NCBI GenBank assembly: GCA_963838095.1
Contig: CAWIPO010000007.1
Coordinates: forward strand, 372,001 to 436,000
Source: CAWCGU01 sp963838095
GTDB lineage: Bacteria > Actinomycetota > Thermoleophilia > Solirubrobacterales > 70-9
Reading direction: 5' to 3'
DNA length: 64,000 bases
Below, one piece after another: positions 39,034-47,225 of the stretch (within the stretch, counting starts at the first letter, position 1; each line of letters opens with the position of its first letter). The notes below the pieces were generated by a model that did no database searches, was not told where the DNA came from, and saw nothing but the letters and a program-made list of their open reading frames with translations. Made by a program: the position numbers and the translations under genes.

Positions 39034-39789
39034 ATGCGGGCCGGCGAGCCTCGAATGCTAGAGGATCTACTCTTCGTCCCGGCAATGGCGCCCGCCCGGA
39101 CATACGCGAAGTTCACGTTCTTCAAGGTCGATCCTGCCTGGCAACGCAGGGAGGTCGAGCAGCGGGCCGAGGACAAGCGCGAGTTCCTGGCCGCCTGCGA
39201 GGACTTCGCCGAGGACCGCTCCCTGCGCGCCTACTCCACGGTCGGAACCAGGGGCGACACCGACCTGCTGATCCTCTCGCAGAGCCCGATCCTCGAGGAC
39301 ATCCACAACTTCCACGTCGTCCTCGCCCAGTCGGGACTGGCCAGGTGGTCGACGATCCCGCATTCGTACCTGGCGATGACCAAGCGTTCCCCGTACTCGG
39401 ACTCCGAGGTTCGGCCCGAGATCTGCGTCTCCGAGCGCAAGTACCTGTTCGTGTACCCGCTCGACAAGAAGCGCGAGTGGTACCGGCTTCCGGCGGAGGA
39501 GCGGCAGCGAATCATGTCCGAGCACATCGCGGTCGGCCGCCGATTTCCCGAGATCGCGATCAACACCGCCTACTCGTTCGGGCTCGACGATCAGGAATTC
39601 GTCGTCTCCTTCGAGGGCGATGACCCGGGGCAGTTCCTCGACCTCGTCCAGGAGCTGCGGACCTCGGAGTCGAGCTCCTACACCCTGCGCGACACGCCGA
39701 TCTTCACCTGCGTGGCGATGTCGGTGGCGAAGGCGCTCGATGCGCTGGACGGGGCGGCGACGGCGCGCTCAGAGCCAGCCGTGGCGTAG
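39034..39789 (+). CDS. hemQ: Coproheme decarboxylase, HemQ/chlorite-dismutase family
   Basis: Last step of the coproporphyrin-dependent heme pathway in Gram-positive bacteria: oxidative decarboxylation of coproheme to heme b. Landmarks are YAKFTFFKVDPAWQRR at the N-terminus, RAYSTVGTRGDTDLLILSQS, ICVSERKYLFVYPLDKKREW (the haem-binding region in this family), and MSEHIAVGRRFPEIAINTAY with its conserved His followed by SFGLDDQEFVVSFEGDDP. The 250-odd residues fit. Starts at 39034, 39055 or 39085 are all in frame; the ribosome-binding site is weak at each. It is divergent from the GT4 fusion, and ferredoxin reductase follows 26 bases downstream. Confidence 0.85.
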   Translation: MRAGEPRMLEDLLFVPAMAPARTYAKFTFFKVDPAWQRREVEQRAEDKREFLAACEDFAEDRSLRAYSTVGTRGDTDLLILSQSPILEDIHNFHVVLAQSGLARWSTIPHSYLAMTKRSPYSDSEVRPEICVSERKYLFVYPLDKKREWYRLPAEERQRIMSEHIAVGRRFPEIAINTAYSFGLDDQEFVVSFEGDDPGQFLDLVQELRTSESSSYTLRDTPIFTCVAMSVAKALDALDGAATARSEPAVA

Positions 39790-39815
39790 GCGATCCCCTA
39801 CCCTTTTCGACCCCT

Positions 39816-41225
39816 ATGAGCGCCCCCGGGACTCCCGATAACCCGCTTCGCGTCGCCATCGTCGGCTCGGGCCCTGCCGGCTTCTACGCCGCCGAGCACC
39901 TGCTTGCCCGTGACGGGGTGACGGTCGAAGTGGACATGTTCGACCGCCTCCCCACCCCGTTCGGGCTCGTTCGCGCCGGGGTCGCTCCCGACCACCCGAA
40001 GATCAAGTCGGTGATCCGCGTCTACCAGAAGACGGCCGCCCGCGACGGCTTTACCTTCTTCGGCAACGTCGAGATCGGCCGCGACATCGCCGCTGCCGAG
40101 CTCTCCGAGCGCTACCACGCGGTGATTCATGCCTACGGCTCGCCAACGGACCGCCAGCTCGGGATTCCCGGCGAGGAGCTTCCCGGCTCGCACGCCGCGA
40201 CCGAGTTCGTCGCCTGGTACAACGCCCACCCGGACTTCGCCGACCACGAGTTCGACCTATCGCACGAGCGCGTGGTCGTGATCGGCAACGGCAACGTCGC
40301 CGCGGACGTGGTCCGCATGCTTGCCCTCACCCGCGAGGAGCTCGAGTCCACGGACACAGCCGACCACGCGATTGACCCGCTTGCCGAGTCCGGGGTGCGC
40401 GAGATCATCGTTCTCGGGCGACGCGGGCCCGCCCAGGCCGCGTTCACGAACCCCGAAGTGCGCGAGCTCGGCGAGCTGGTGGACGCGGACATCGTCATCG
40501 ACCCCGCCGAGGTGGAGCTCGACGAGATCAGCCGCGAGTTTGTGGACTCCGAGGACTGCGACCCGACCAACCATCGCAACCTCGAGCTCTTCAGGCAGTT
40601 CTCGTCTCGCGAGCCCGAAGGAAAGCGAAAGCGAGTTGTGATGCGCTTTCTGCGCTCGCCGATCGAGATCCAGGGCGACGACAAGGTTGAGAGGATCGTG
40701 GTCGGACGCAACGAGCTCGTCCGCGACGACTCCGGCGCGATTCGGGCCCGCGACACTGAGGAGCGCGAGGAGATCGAGTGCGGCCTGGTTCTGCGCTCGA
40801 TCGGCTACCGCGGGATCGGCCTGGAGGGCCTTCCCTTCGACGAGTCGCGGGCGACGATCGCCAACGAGGGCGGCCGCGCGGTCGATCCCGAGAGCGGCGA
40901 GCAGATTCCGGGGCTGTACGCCGTGGGCTGGATCAAGCGTGGGCCGAGCGGCGTCATCGGCACGAACAAGAAGGACGCCCACGAGACCGTGAACCACCTC
41001 TTCGAGGATCTGGCCGCCGGCCTGATGCCGGAGAGCGCAGCCGCCGGCGAGGAGATCGTCGAGCTGGTCGCCGAGCGCCAACCCGACGCGGTCTCGTTCG
41101 CCGGCTGGGAGGCGATCGACCGCGCGGAGACGCAGCGGGGCGAGCCCCACGGGCGGCCGCGAGTCAAGTTCCATCGCATCGACGAAATGCTCGAAATCGC
41201 ACGCGAGCACGCCGCGGTTCCGTAG
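39816..41225 (+). CDS. Ferredoxin-NADP+ reductase, FprA/adrenodoxin reductase family
   Basis: Flavoprotein passing electrons from NADPH to ferredoxin. FAD motif VAIVGSGPAGFYAAEHLL; LPTPFGLVRAGVAPDHPKIK; NADP motif VVVIGNGNVAADVVRML with FLRSPIEIQGDD; and the C-terminal AVGWIKRGPSGVIGTNKKDA, all in order as in mycobacterial FprA. The 469-residue length is normal. It precedes bolA by two bases and sits beside monothiol glutaredoxin and an A-type scaffold, so it may supply electrons for iron-sulfur assembly or to the haem enzyme before it. Confidence 0.92.
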   Translation: MSAPGTPDNPLRVAIVGSGPAGFYAAEHLLARDGVTVEVDMFDRLPTPFGLVRAGVAPDHPKIKSVIRVYQKTAARDGFTFFGNVEIGRDIAAAELSERYHAVIHAYGSPTDRQLGIPGEELPGSHAATEFVAWYNAHPDFADHEFDLSHERVVVIGNGNVAADVVRMLALTREELESTDTADHAIDPLAESGVREIIVLGRRGPAQAAFTNPEVRELGELVDADIVIDPAEVELDEISREFVDSEDCDPTNHRNLELFRQFSSREPEGKRKRVVMRFLRSPIEIQGDDKVERIVVGRNELVRDDSGAIRARDTEEREEIECGLVLRSIGYRGIGLEGLPFDESRATIANEGGRAVDPESGEQIPGLYAVGWIKRGPSGVIGTNKKDAHETVNHLFEDLAAGLMPESAAAGEEIVELVAERQPDAVSFAGWEAIDRAETQRGEPHGRPRVKFHRIDEMLEIAREHAAVP

Positions 41226-41227
41226 GC

Positions 41228-41461
41228 GTGGCCGACCTGGCGGAGATCAAGCGGTTGATCGAGGAGGCGCTTCCCGGCGCCGACGTCGAAGTGATCGACG
41301 AGACGGGGGGCGCGGACCATCTCCGCGCCGAGGTGCGCGCCCCTCAGTTCGCGGGCCGCAGCCGCCTCGACCAGCATCGGATGGTGAAGGCGGCGGTCAA
41401 GAGCCGCTTCGACGACGGCTCGATCCACGCGCTGTCGGTCAAAACCGAGCCACTCGAGTAG
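41228..41461 (+). CDS. BolA family protein
   Basis: A 77-residue BolA-fold protein. Visible are ADLAEIKRLIEEALPGADVE, HLRAEVRAPQFAGRSRLDQH and RFDDGSIHALSVKT, which match the family core (the conserved His-Met of KxHRMVYAA is HRMVKAA). BolA forms an iron-sulfur heterodimer with monothiol glutaredoxin, whose gene starts 373 bases further on. GTG start, two bases after the FprA stop, so probably translated together. Confidence 0.85.
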   Translation: MADLAEIKRLIEEALPGADVEVIDETGGADHLRAEVRAPQFAGRSRLDQHRMVKAAVKSRFDDGSIHALSVKTEPLE

Positions 41462-41467
41462 GCGCCC

Positions 41468-41798
41468 TCAGCGCCCCTTGAAGGTGGCATGACCCGGGCC
41501 GTTCGCGAGCAGCGACTCGATCCCGTGTGCCAGATCCTCCGTTTCGAACAGCTGCGCGCATATCCCTGGCGTCGCCGCCTCAGCCGTGAGACCCTGGAAG
41601 ACGTCGTCGACCTGAGCGCCGGCGGTGAAGTTCTCGCCCTCGGCCCGCAGCAGCAGCGCGCGAATTGGCAGCTCCTCCGCTTCGGCGGTTCGCCGCTTGC
41701 AGCTCCTCGATCAGCTGCATCGAGAACAGGTTCAGCGGCGGGTCCGCAAGCGTGATGATCCCGACGTCGCCATCGCGCTCGAATCGGACCTTCTCCAT
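41468..41798 (-). pseudogene. Enoyl-CoA hydratase/isomerase remnant with internal deletion and frameshift
   Basis: The N-terminus is that of a crotonase (MEKVRFERDGDVGIITLADP), with a one-base shift near 41695, then ENFTAGAQVDDVFQGLTAEA. It jumps at once to the family's C-terminus: TPGICAQLFETEDLAHGIES and GPGHATFKGR. The whole middle of about 140 residues, with the oxyanion and active site, is gone; the product would be 110 residues instead of about 255. It therefore cannot be a working hydratase. It lies between bolA and the glutaredoxin gene on the opposite strand. Confidence 0.75.
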
Positions 41799-41833
41799 GC
41801 GGTCCAGCCTACGGGCTTCGCTAAGGTGGGGGC

Positions 41834-42244
41834 ATGGCAGATCCACAGCTGAAGGAGCAGGTCGAGGGGCTGATCCGGGACAACCCGGTGCTCCTGTTCA
41901 TGAAGGGCACACCCGACGCACCTCGGTGCGGGTTCTCAATGCGGACGGTGCAGTGCCTGGATGCCGTGGGCGCCGAGTACGGCGCCGTCGACGTGCTGCC
42001 GATCCTGCAGCCGCTGCGTGAGGTCACCGTCGAGCTCTCGGACTGGAACACGTTCCCGCAGCTCTACGTGAACGGCGAGCTGGTGGGCGGCTGCGACATC
42101 GTCGAGGAAATGCTCGAGGCCGGAGAGCTGGCGGAGCTACTCGGGGTTGAGCAGCCCGCGCAGACTCCAGAACCCCCAGCATCGCGGCTCGTCGAGGACG
42201 GCCCGCAGACGAGCGCGCCGCTTCAGATCGAGAACCTGAGCTAA
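41834..42244 (+). CDS. Monothiol glutaredoxin, Grx4 family
   Basis: Iron-sulfur carrier. The 136-residue protein has LLFMKGTPDAPRCGFSMRTV with the single active Cys32 in CGFS, then SDWNTFPQLYVNGELVGGCD and IVEEMLEAGELAELL, the full Grx4/GrxD core. A 35-residue Pro/Ser/Thr-rich tail is unusual. Partner of BolA in [2Fe-2S] delivery. Convergent with the A-type carrier gene; stops seven bases apart. ATG 41834. Confidence 0.92.
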   Translation: MADPQLKEQVEGLIRDNPVLLFMKGTPDAPRCGFSMRTVQCLDAVGAEYGAVDVLPILQPLREVTVELSDWNTFPQLYVNGELVGGCDIVEEMLEAGELAELLGVEQPAQTPEPPASRLVEDGPQTSAPLQIENLS

Positions 42245-42251
42245 GCCGGCG

Positions 42252-42620
42252 TTAGACGGCGGCGGTCTCGGCGGCGTCTTCCTTCACCTGGAAGGAAGAG
42301 CCGCAGCCGCAGGCTGCGACGACGTTGGGGTTGTTGACCTGGAAGCCCGCGCCCTGCAGGCCCTCCACGTAGTCGACCTGCGACCCGAAAACGAACTGCA
42401 TGCTGACCTTGTCGACGACTACGGAGACGCCGTTGTTCTCGAAGACGTGATCGTCCCCCTTGGCCTTGTCGAGCGCCAGCGCGTATTGGAACCCGGAACA
42501 GCCGCCGCCGCGCACGGCGACGCGCAGGACCTGGTCTGAGTCCTCCTGGGTCGCGAGCAGCTCCTTGAGCTTGCCGGCGGCACCGTCGCTGAGGACCACT
42601 GCTGCGTCTGGAGTCTCCAT
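42252..42620 (-). CDS. A-type iron-sulfur carrier (IscA/ErpA/HesB family)
   Basis: A 122-residue iron-sulfur carrier with the three conserved cysteines: Cys41 in GGGCSGFQY, and Cys104 and Cys106 in ACGCGSSF. The body DKVSMQFVFGSQVDYVEGLQ and AGFQVNNPNV fits the ErpA/HesB core. It hands clusters to apo-enzymes, in a pathway with the neighbouring glutaredoxin and BolA. It stands just downstream of the Grx-like gene on the same strand, 25 bases apart, so the two may share a transcript. Confidence 0.92.
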   Translation of the reverse strand: METPDAAVVLSDGAAGKLKELLATQEDSDQVLRVAVRGGGCSGFQYALALDKAKGDDHVFENNGVSVVVDKVSMQFVFGSQVDYVEGLQGAGFQVNNPNVVAACGCGSSFQVKEDAAETAAV

Positions 42621-42644
42621 CGTGCCCCTAATTGTAGACGGCGG

Positions 42645-42953
42645 CTAGGCCTGCTCTTTCGAGCCCTCATCGCCGTCTTCATCGCTCTCCCCCTCGCCGC
42701 GCTCGCCGTGCGTGAATTCCAGGTACTGGAGGATCCGCTTGGAGTCGTGCACGACCTCGTCGCCCGCGATCAGCACCGGAACCCGCTTCTGGCCCGTCAG
42801 CTCGACGATCTCGGGCCGGTCCGCCCGCCGGAAACCGACGCGCTCGACCCGATGCTCGAGCTCGAGCTTGTTCAGCCGCCGGGCTACCGCGCCGCATGGG
42901 CAGAGGAAGTTGGTCGGCGTCTGGCAGCGGTAGAGGACGATCTCGTCGCTCAT
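42645..42953 (-). CDS. Glutaredoxin-like / GST N-terminal domain protein
   Basis: A 102-residue thioredoxin-fold protein. LYRCQTPTNFLCPCGAVARR contains CPCG at the active-site position, then VERVGFRRADRPEIVELTGQ and RVPVLIAGDEVVHDSKRILQ (cis-Pro and the GST-N/glutaredoxin helix). The acidic tail is low complexity. Such proteins act as dithiol oxidoreductases or ligand-binding GST-N proteins. Start ATG at 42953 overlaps the dehydrogenase stop as ATGA. Confidence 0.8.
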   Translation of the reverse strand: MSDEIVLYRCQTPTNFLCPCGAVARRLNKLELEHRVERVGFRRADRPEIVELTGQKRVPVLIAGDEVVHDSKRILQYLEFTHGERGEGESDEDGDEGSKEQA

Positions 42954-44011
42954 CGCCCGACCAGCCTGCGTCCGACCCGCACGGCCGTGCCGGCGGCGCG
43001 AAGGGGCAGCTCGTAAGCCGGCCGCCCGGTCTCGATCCGGTCGCCGAGCACGGAAAGCTGCCACTGGACCGCATCCTCGAGCGTCTCTTCGTGGGGGCGA
43101 GGCCGGAAGCCCAGCTCCCGCTTCGCCTTTGTGTTCTTGAACGTCCACCACAGCGAGCCCGAGCGAACCTCGTCCACCGATACGTGCACCGGCACCCCGA
43201 GCGCACCGGCGAGCTCCGCGCCCCGCACCGCCAGCCCGCGGTTGACCTTCGTCGACGGCGGCTCCACGCCGGAGATTCGAGCGAGATCGCTGAAGAGCCG
43301 CTGCAGGGTGAAGTTTCGCCCTCCGAGGATGTAGCGCTCGCCGCTCACCCCCTTGCTGTCGGCGAGCAGGTGGCCCTTGGCGACGTCACGGACGTCGACA
43401 ATGTTCAGGGCGCCGTCGGTGTAAACGGGGATCTGACGGAGGAGAAATCGGCGCACAAGCGCCATCGACGTTCCCCTCGAGGGAGCGTCGGGGCCGAGCA
43501 CGAAGGTTGGATTGACCGAGACCACGTCGAGGCCGCGGGCCGCGAGACGCAGCGACTCGACCTCGGCCTCGTGCTTGGAGTTCATGTACGGGATCCCGAG
43601 CCAGCCCGCGGTGAAGGGCTGCTGCTCGTCCGCGACCTTCCCGTCGGGGGCGGGGCCGATCGCCGCCACCGACGAGGTGTGGACCACACGCTCGACCTCC
43701 GATTCGAGCGCCGCCCGCATCACGTTGCGCGCTCCCTCGAGGTTGACGGCGAACACCCGGTCCGCATCACCGGCGCGCAGCGACGTCGTCCCGGCGCAGT
43801 TGAAGACGCGGTCGACTCCGCGCATCGCTCGCTTCACGGATCTGCGATCCGTGATGTCGCCGACCACGCGCTCGAACTCGGTGTCGGCGAGATGCTCGGC
43901 GCGGGATTCACGCCGAAGCAGCAGCTTCAGCTCGTCGCCGCGCTCGGCGAGAGCGCGCGCAAGGTGCGAGCCGAGGAACCCCGTTGCTCCGGTCACGAGC
44001 GTCTTGGACAC
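42950..44011 (-). CDS. NAD(P)-dependent epimerase/dehydratase-type (extended SDR) protein
   Basis: Extended short-chain dehydrogenase related to dihydroflavonol reductases and 3-beta-HSD. Cofactor motif TLVTGATGFLGSHLARAL at the N-terminus, VVGDITDRRSVKRAMRGVD, VVHTSSVAAIG and the active-site Tyr/Lys in IPYMNSKHEAEVE, then VNPTFVLGPDAPS. The 353-residue length is normal. GTG at 44011 is preferred to the upstream in-frame ATG at 44095 because the motif then lies at the very N-terminus; upstream it would overlap the divergent DegV gene. Substrate unknown; hopanoid, sterol or isoprenoid modification is possible. Confidence 0.85.
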   Translation of the reverse strand: MSKTLVTGATGFLGSHLARALAERGDELKLLLRRESRAEHLADTEFERVVGDITDRRSVKRAMRGVDRVFNCAGTTSLRAGDADRVFAVNLEGARNVMRAALESEVERVVHTSSVAAIGPAPDGKVADEQQPFTAGWLGIPYMNSKHEAEVESLRLAARGLDVVSVNPTFVLGPDAPSRGTSMALVRRFLLRQIPVYTDGALNIVDVRDVAKGHLLADSKGVSGERYILGGRNFTLQRLFSDLARISGVEPPSTKVNRGLAVRGAELAGALGVPVHVSVDEVRSGSLWWTFKNTKAKRELGFRPRPHEETLEDAVQWQLSVLGDRIETGRPAYELPLRAAGTAVRVGRRLVGR

Positions 44012-44054
44012 CGGCGCAAGGGTAGTGATGGCACGCAGTTGATAGAACGCCTGA

Positions 44055-44930
44055 ATGAACACCGCCCCGCGAGTCGCGGTCGTCTGCGACACCACCGCCT
44101 ACCTGCCGGACGACCTGGTCGCGCAGCGCGACATCAACCGCATCAGCCTCTACGTGACCCTCGACGGGGTGACGCGCCCCGAGCTCGAGATCGGCGACTA
44201 CCCCAGCTTCTTCAAGCGCCTGCGGGAGAGCGACGAGGGGGCGAGCACCTCGCAGCCCTCCGTGGGCGACTTCCTGGAGGTGTACGAGCCGCTGCTGGAC
44301 GAAGGGCGCGATGTCGTCTCGATTCACCTCTCGGCCGGGATCTCCGGCACCTGCGAGTCGGCGACCCAGGCAAAGCAGCGGCTGATCGAAGAGGGCAAGG
44401 GAGGCGAGCGGGTCCATGTCTTCGACAGCCGCTCGGCATGTGGCGGCCAGGCGCTGCTGGCGCTGACGGCGGCGAACGCGGCGGAGAAGGGAGCGGAGGC
44501 GGGAGAGGTGCTCGAGCGGGTGCAGCAAACCCGCGACTCGCTGCAGATGTGGTTCGCGATCGACACTCTCGAATACCTGCGCAAGGGCGGCCGGATCGGC
44601 GCCGCGCAGGCATGGATCGGCTCGGCGCTGAAGATCAAGCCCATCCTCACCCTCGAGGAGGAGATCACGCCGATCGAGCGCGTGCGCACGCGGCGCCGAG
44701 CGCTGGAGCGGATGGTGGCGTTCGCGCGCGAGCGGCACGAGGCCGGCGCCGACGCATGGGTGGTCCAGTACATCCAGGATGAGGAGGCGGCCTCCGAGCT
44801 CGCGGACCACTGCCGCGAGATCTTCGGCTCCGAGCCCGTCTTCATCTCAGAGATCGGCCCGGTGATCGGCGCGCACGTCGGCCCGGGGCTGCTCGGCGTC
44901 GGCGGCGTCCCGCGGGAGCTGCTCGAGTAG
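44055..44930 (+). CDS. DegV family fatty-acid-binding protein
   Basis: A 291-residue DegV/FakB-like protein that binds an acyl chain. Landmarks: VAVVCDTTAYLPDDLV, a lipid headgroup loop GASTSQPSVGDFLEVYEPLL, the turn ISIHLSAGISGTC (VSIHLSAGISGTCESA), then YLRKGGRIGAAQAWIG and ILTLEEE, ending AHVGPGLLGVGG. In Firmicutes FakB presents fatty acids to kinase FakA; no FakA gene is in view. Divergent from the dehydrogenase by 43 bases. Confidence 0.9.
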   Translation: MNTAPRVAVVCDTTAYLPDDLVAQRDINRISLYVTLDGVTRPELEIGDYPSFFKRLRESDEGASTSQPSVGDFLEVYEPLLDEGRDVVSIHLSAGISGTCESATQAKQRLIEEGKGGERVHVFDSRSACGGQALLALTAANAAEKGAEAGEVLERVQQTRDSLQMWFAIDTLEYLRKGGRIGAAQAWIGSALKIKPILTLEEEITPIERVRTRRRALERMVAFARERHEAGADAWVVQYIQDEEAASELADHCREIFGSEPVFISEIGPVIGAHVGPGLLGVGGVPRELLE

Positions 44931-45000
44931 GGCTAGCCCAAACGGACGGCTAAGCGATAACGCTGCCCTCGGCGCTGCCGTTCGCGCCACCAGTTCCTTT

Positions 45001-45102
45001 GTGCATTCCATGCGAAGCAGGCGCTATCCGCCCGATCCGCCGCACGTAAAGGAGATCGTCGCGGTGATGCGACGGCCGCCGACAAACGCGCCAGAAACTT
45101 AG
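45001..45102 (+). pseudogene. Possible N-terminal fragment of a tyrosine recombinase
   Basis: A 33-codon frame (GTG/ATG start) reads RSRRYPPDPPHVKEIVAVMR before a stop. It resembles the opening of tyrosine-recombinase core-binding regions (PPEPLTxEEVxALLRA-like), with nothing downstream. Weak evidence: the stretch is short. If right it is a scar of an integrated element; the rest of the 44931-45103 gap shows nothing I can assign. Confidence 0.3.
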
Positions 45103-45103
45103 C

Positions 45104-46024
45104 TCACATCACCGCGGCGTTGAGGCAGAGCTGGTAGGCCTTGCCCCGCTCAGGCAATGAGTTGGCGTTGACGAAGCCGGTGCCGAAGCGGTTGTCGCCG
45201 TTCCATCCCAGCGGAAACGGGAACAAGGGGGTCTGCTCGGGGAGCGCCCAGCCGGCACCCACGGCGACCCCTCCGGCTGCGCACCTCGCGCGGACGATCT
45301 CGTCGCCCAGTGCCGGGACCTCGAACTTGGTCGTCTCTCGCACCGTCTGGGTCAGAACGACCTGATCACCGGCTCGACTCCGGCGATCGACGCAGACCGC
45401 CTGCAGTGCACCCTGGTACGCCTCGCTGCCGGAGTTCTGGACAAGGAACAGGACTCCCCCCCGGAATGGCTCGGCGGTCGCGATCCGCGAGTCAGCGTTC
45501 ATCGGCGGTGGCTGCGTTCCCGGGCCAACGTCCGTCTCGAGGTAGCCCCAGCCGACCGGGGCGTACCCGCCAGGGCAGTCCACGCGGACATCGACGGACT
45601 CGCCCGGCTCGAGGACACCCACGCTGCGATCGCGGTGCTCGAGCCTGATCTTTGCCCTGAATCGTGCCCCCTCCTCAGAGAGGCGCACGCAAAGAACCTC
45701 GACCACGATCTCGTCAGCGCGGAAAAAGTGGTTGCTCACGGAGAACACCCAAGCCCCGTCATTCAGCCTCCTGGACTCGGAAACGTTGGTTCCGCCTCCA
45801 CCTCCACGTAGTTTGACCACGTAGCCCGCGACGACCCTGAAGCCCTGTGGACACTCGACTTCGATAGTCCTCCTCTCACCCGGAGGGATCGTGAAGCGGT
45901 CCCTGATCACCTCCCCTTTGACGCCGGCCGAGAAGGCGGGCTGCGCGGAGGCGCTCATCGCAACGACGAGCAACGTAACCAGCGGGGCGAACCTCGTCGC
46001 GAGCCGTCGAACCGATCGGTCCAC
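45104..46024 (-). CDS. Hypothetical secreted protein
   Basis: A 306-residue exported protein of unknown function. A cleavable signal (FAPLVTLLVVAMSASAQPAF) ends near residue 33. The mature part looks like repeated beta domains, with FTIPPGERRTIEVECPQGF and LEPGESVDVRVDCPGGYAPV as near-copies, followed by a third related VPALGDEIVRARCAAGG. Each copy has one or two Cys that could form disulfides. I cannot name the domain. It lies next to a LysM protein and lipoproteins, so an envelope role is likely. Confidence 0.65.
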   Translation of the reverse strand: MDRSVRRLATRFAPLVTLLVVAMSASAQPAFSAGVKGEVIRDRFTIPPGERRTIEVECPQGFRVVAGYVVKLRGGGGGTNVSESRRLNDGAWVFSVSNHFFRADEIVVEVLCVRLSEEGARFRAKIRLEHRDRSVGVLEPGESVDVRVDCPGGYAPVGWGYLETDVGPGTQPPPMNADSRIATAEPFRGGVLFLVQNSGSEAYQGALQAVCVDRRSRAGDQVVLTQTVRETTKFEVPALGDEIVRARCAAGGVAVGAGWALPEQTPLFPFPLGWNGDNRFGTGFVNANSLPERGKAYQLCLNAAVM

Positions 46025-46068
46025 CGGACCTCCTCTCAGGGTCCGAACATACAGGCGGCCGGGCTTGC

Positions 46069-46563
46069 TTATCCGGTGCCGATCGGAACCCGGATCACCT
46101 GGCCGGGGAAGATCAGGTCCGGGTCGTCGATCTGGTGCGTGTTCGCGCGCACCAGGGGCTGGACGTCGGGCGTGCCGTAGTGCTCTTGCGCGATCGCCGA
46201 GAGGGTGTCGCCCGTCTCAACGACATGCTCGCGGTAGCCGATGTAGTCCCCGTCGACCATCCGGGTGCCGAGCAGTACCGGCTTCGAGACCTTGTGGATC
46301 TCGCTGCCGTCCTGGGCACTGACCTCGAACACCTCGACGAAGAGCCGGTCTAGCTGGAAGGCCGCATTGCTGACGTTCGCCTTTACCTGGAACTGCGCGT
46401 GCTCGCCCGTGCCGCCGCCAACGTTGATCGAGCCGGTGACCTCGTCGTGGCCCTCGTGGACGCGGTAGTTGATCGTCGCCTCGAACCCGGTTCCGATCCC
46501 GGCGATCATCACCCGGTTGCCGACGAGGTCAAACCGCTTCGGCTGATCCATCCTGATGGTCAT
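46069..46563 (-). CDS. LysM-domain protein with Gmad2-like immunoglobulin domain
   Basis: A 164-residue protein. The C-terminal LysM reads HVVETGDTLSAIAQEHYGTP, then VRANTHQIDDPDLIFPGQVI, the fold that binds peptidoglycan glycan chains. The N-terminal region (NRVMIAGIGTGFEATINYRV; VTGSINVGGGTGEHAQFQVK) resembles the Gmad2/germination-protein beta-sandwich that some secreted proteins pair with LysM. No signal peptide is visible, so export would need another route, or the protein is cytosolic. Located between the secreted beta-protein and the DUF3558-like lipoprotein. Confidence 0.75.
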   Translation of the reverse strand: MTIRMDQPKRFDLVGNRVMIAGIGTGFEATINYRVHEGHDEVTGSINVGGGTGEHAQFQVKANVSNAAFQLDRLFVEVFEVSAQDGSEIHKVSKPVLLGTRMVDGDYIGYREHVVETGDTLSAIAQEHYGTPDVQPLVRANTHQIDDPDLIFPGQVIRVPIGTG

Positions 46564-46670
46564 GGCCTGCCTCCTTCTTCGGACCTTTGGGCAACGCTAC
46601 CTCATCGGCTTGCCTGTTCGAGGCCTCCATGCAAAGAGGCGCTGAGCACCCCGCCTCAGGAAGGTCCCCG

Positions 46671-47225
46671 TCAGTAGTTGGCGGCGACCTGGGACACAAG
46701 CTCGACGATCAGATCGTGCGTCGCCGGGTTGTTCACGTCGACGCCGATTGGCGTGACCGTGATGCCCGCGTCCGCGATCCGGACGCCGCCCACTCCGTTT
46801 CCGGCATAGGCATCGTCGCCGACGCCGTCGAGAGCCTCGTAGTCGTCGCCGTCCTCGGCCAGGATGCGGCTGTTGTCGAAGATCTGCGGGTCGCCCAGCA
46901 GCAGGGTGATCGCCGACGGCGTCTGCGAAGGATCCGCCAGATTCACGGGGTTGTCGCCCTTCGCCCAGTTGCATTGGCCGGGGGTGCTCGTCGACTCGTC
47001 TCCCTCCGTGAACTCTCCCTCGACGGGTTCGCCGAGGGCCTGCTCGACCTCGGCCTCGGTGAGCAGCTCGCAGGCGTCGCGGTCGAACGGCGATGTCGCC
47101 GCCTGCGTCTCGGCGGCGTCGCTCTCGCCGTCGCCCCCGTCGTCGTCACCACCGCATGCAGCAACAGACAGCGCCAGGGCGAAGACGACGATCATCGCCG
47201 CGGCCCAGGTTCGGGTGGGGGTCAT
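46671..47225 (-). CDS. Lipoprotein, DUF3558-like
   Basis: A 184-residue lipoprotein. Signal with lipobox SVAACGG after a basic n-region; acidic disordered linker (DDDGGDGESDAAETQ); then CELLTEAEVEQALGEPVEGE and QCNWAKGDN, the Cys-containing pattern of DUF3558-like actinobacterial proteins, ending VNNPATHDLIVELVSQVAAN. Function unknown. It begins one base after the DUF3618 gene on the same strand, so it is probably the last gene of the operon started at 50934. Confidence 0.7.
   Translation of the reverse strand: MTPTRTWAAAMIVVFALALSVAACGGDDDGGDGESDAAETQAATSPFDRDACELLTEAEVEQALGEPVEGEFTEGDESTSTPGQCNWAKGDNPVNLADPSQTPSAITLLLGDPQIFDNSRILAEDGDDYEALDGVGDDAYAGNGVGGVRIADAGITVTPIGVDVNNPATHDLIVELVSQVAANY

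Noticed and set aside
41465..41798. Functional small crotonase
   Set aside because: The catalytic middle is missing and the frame is shifted, so it is annotated as a pseudogene.
44931..45000. Terminator after degV
   Set aside because: GCGATAACGCTGCC shows only short imperfect pairing and no T-run.
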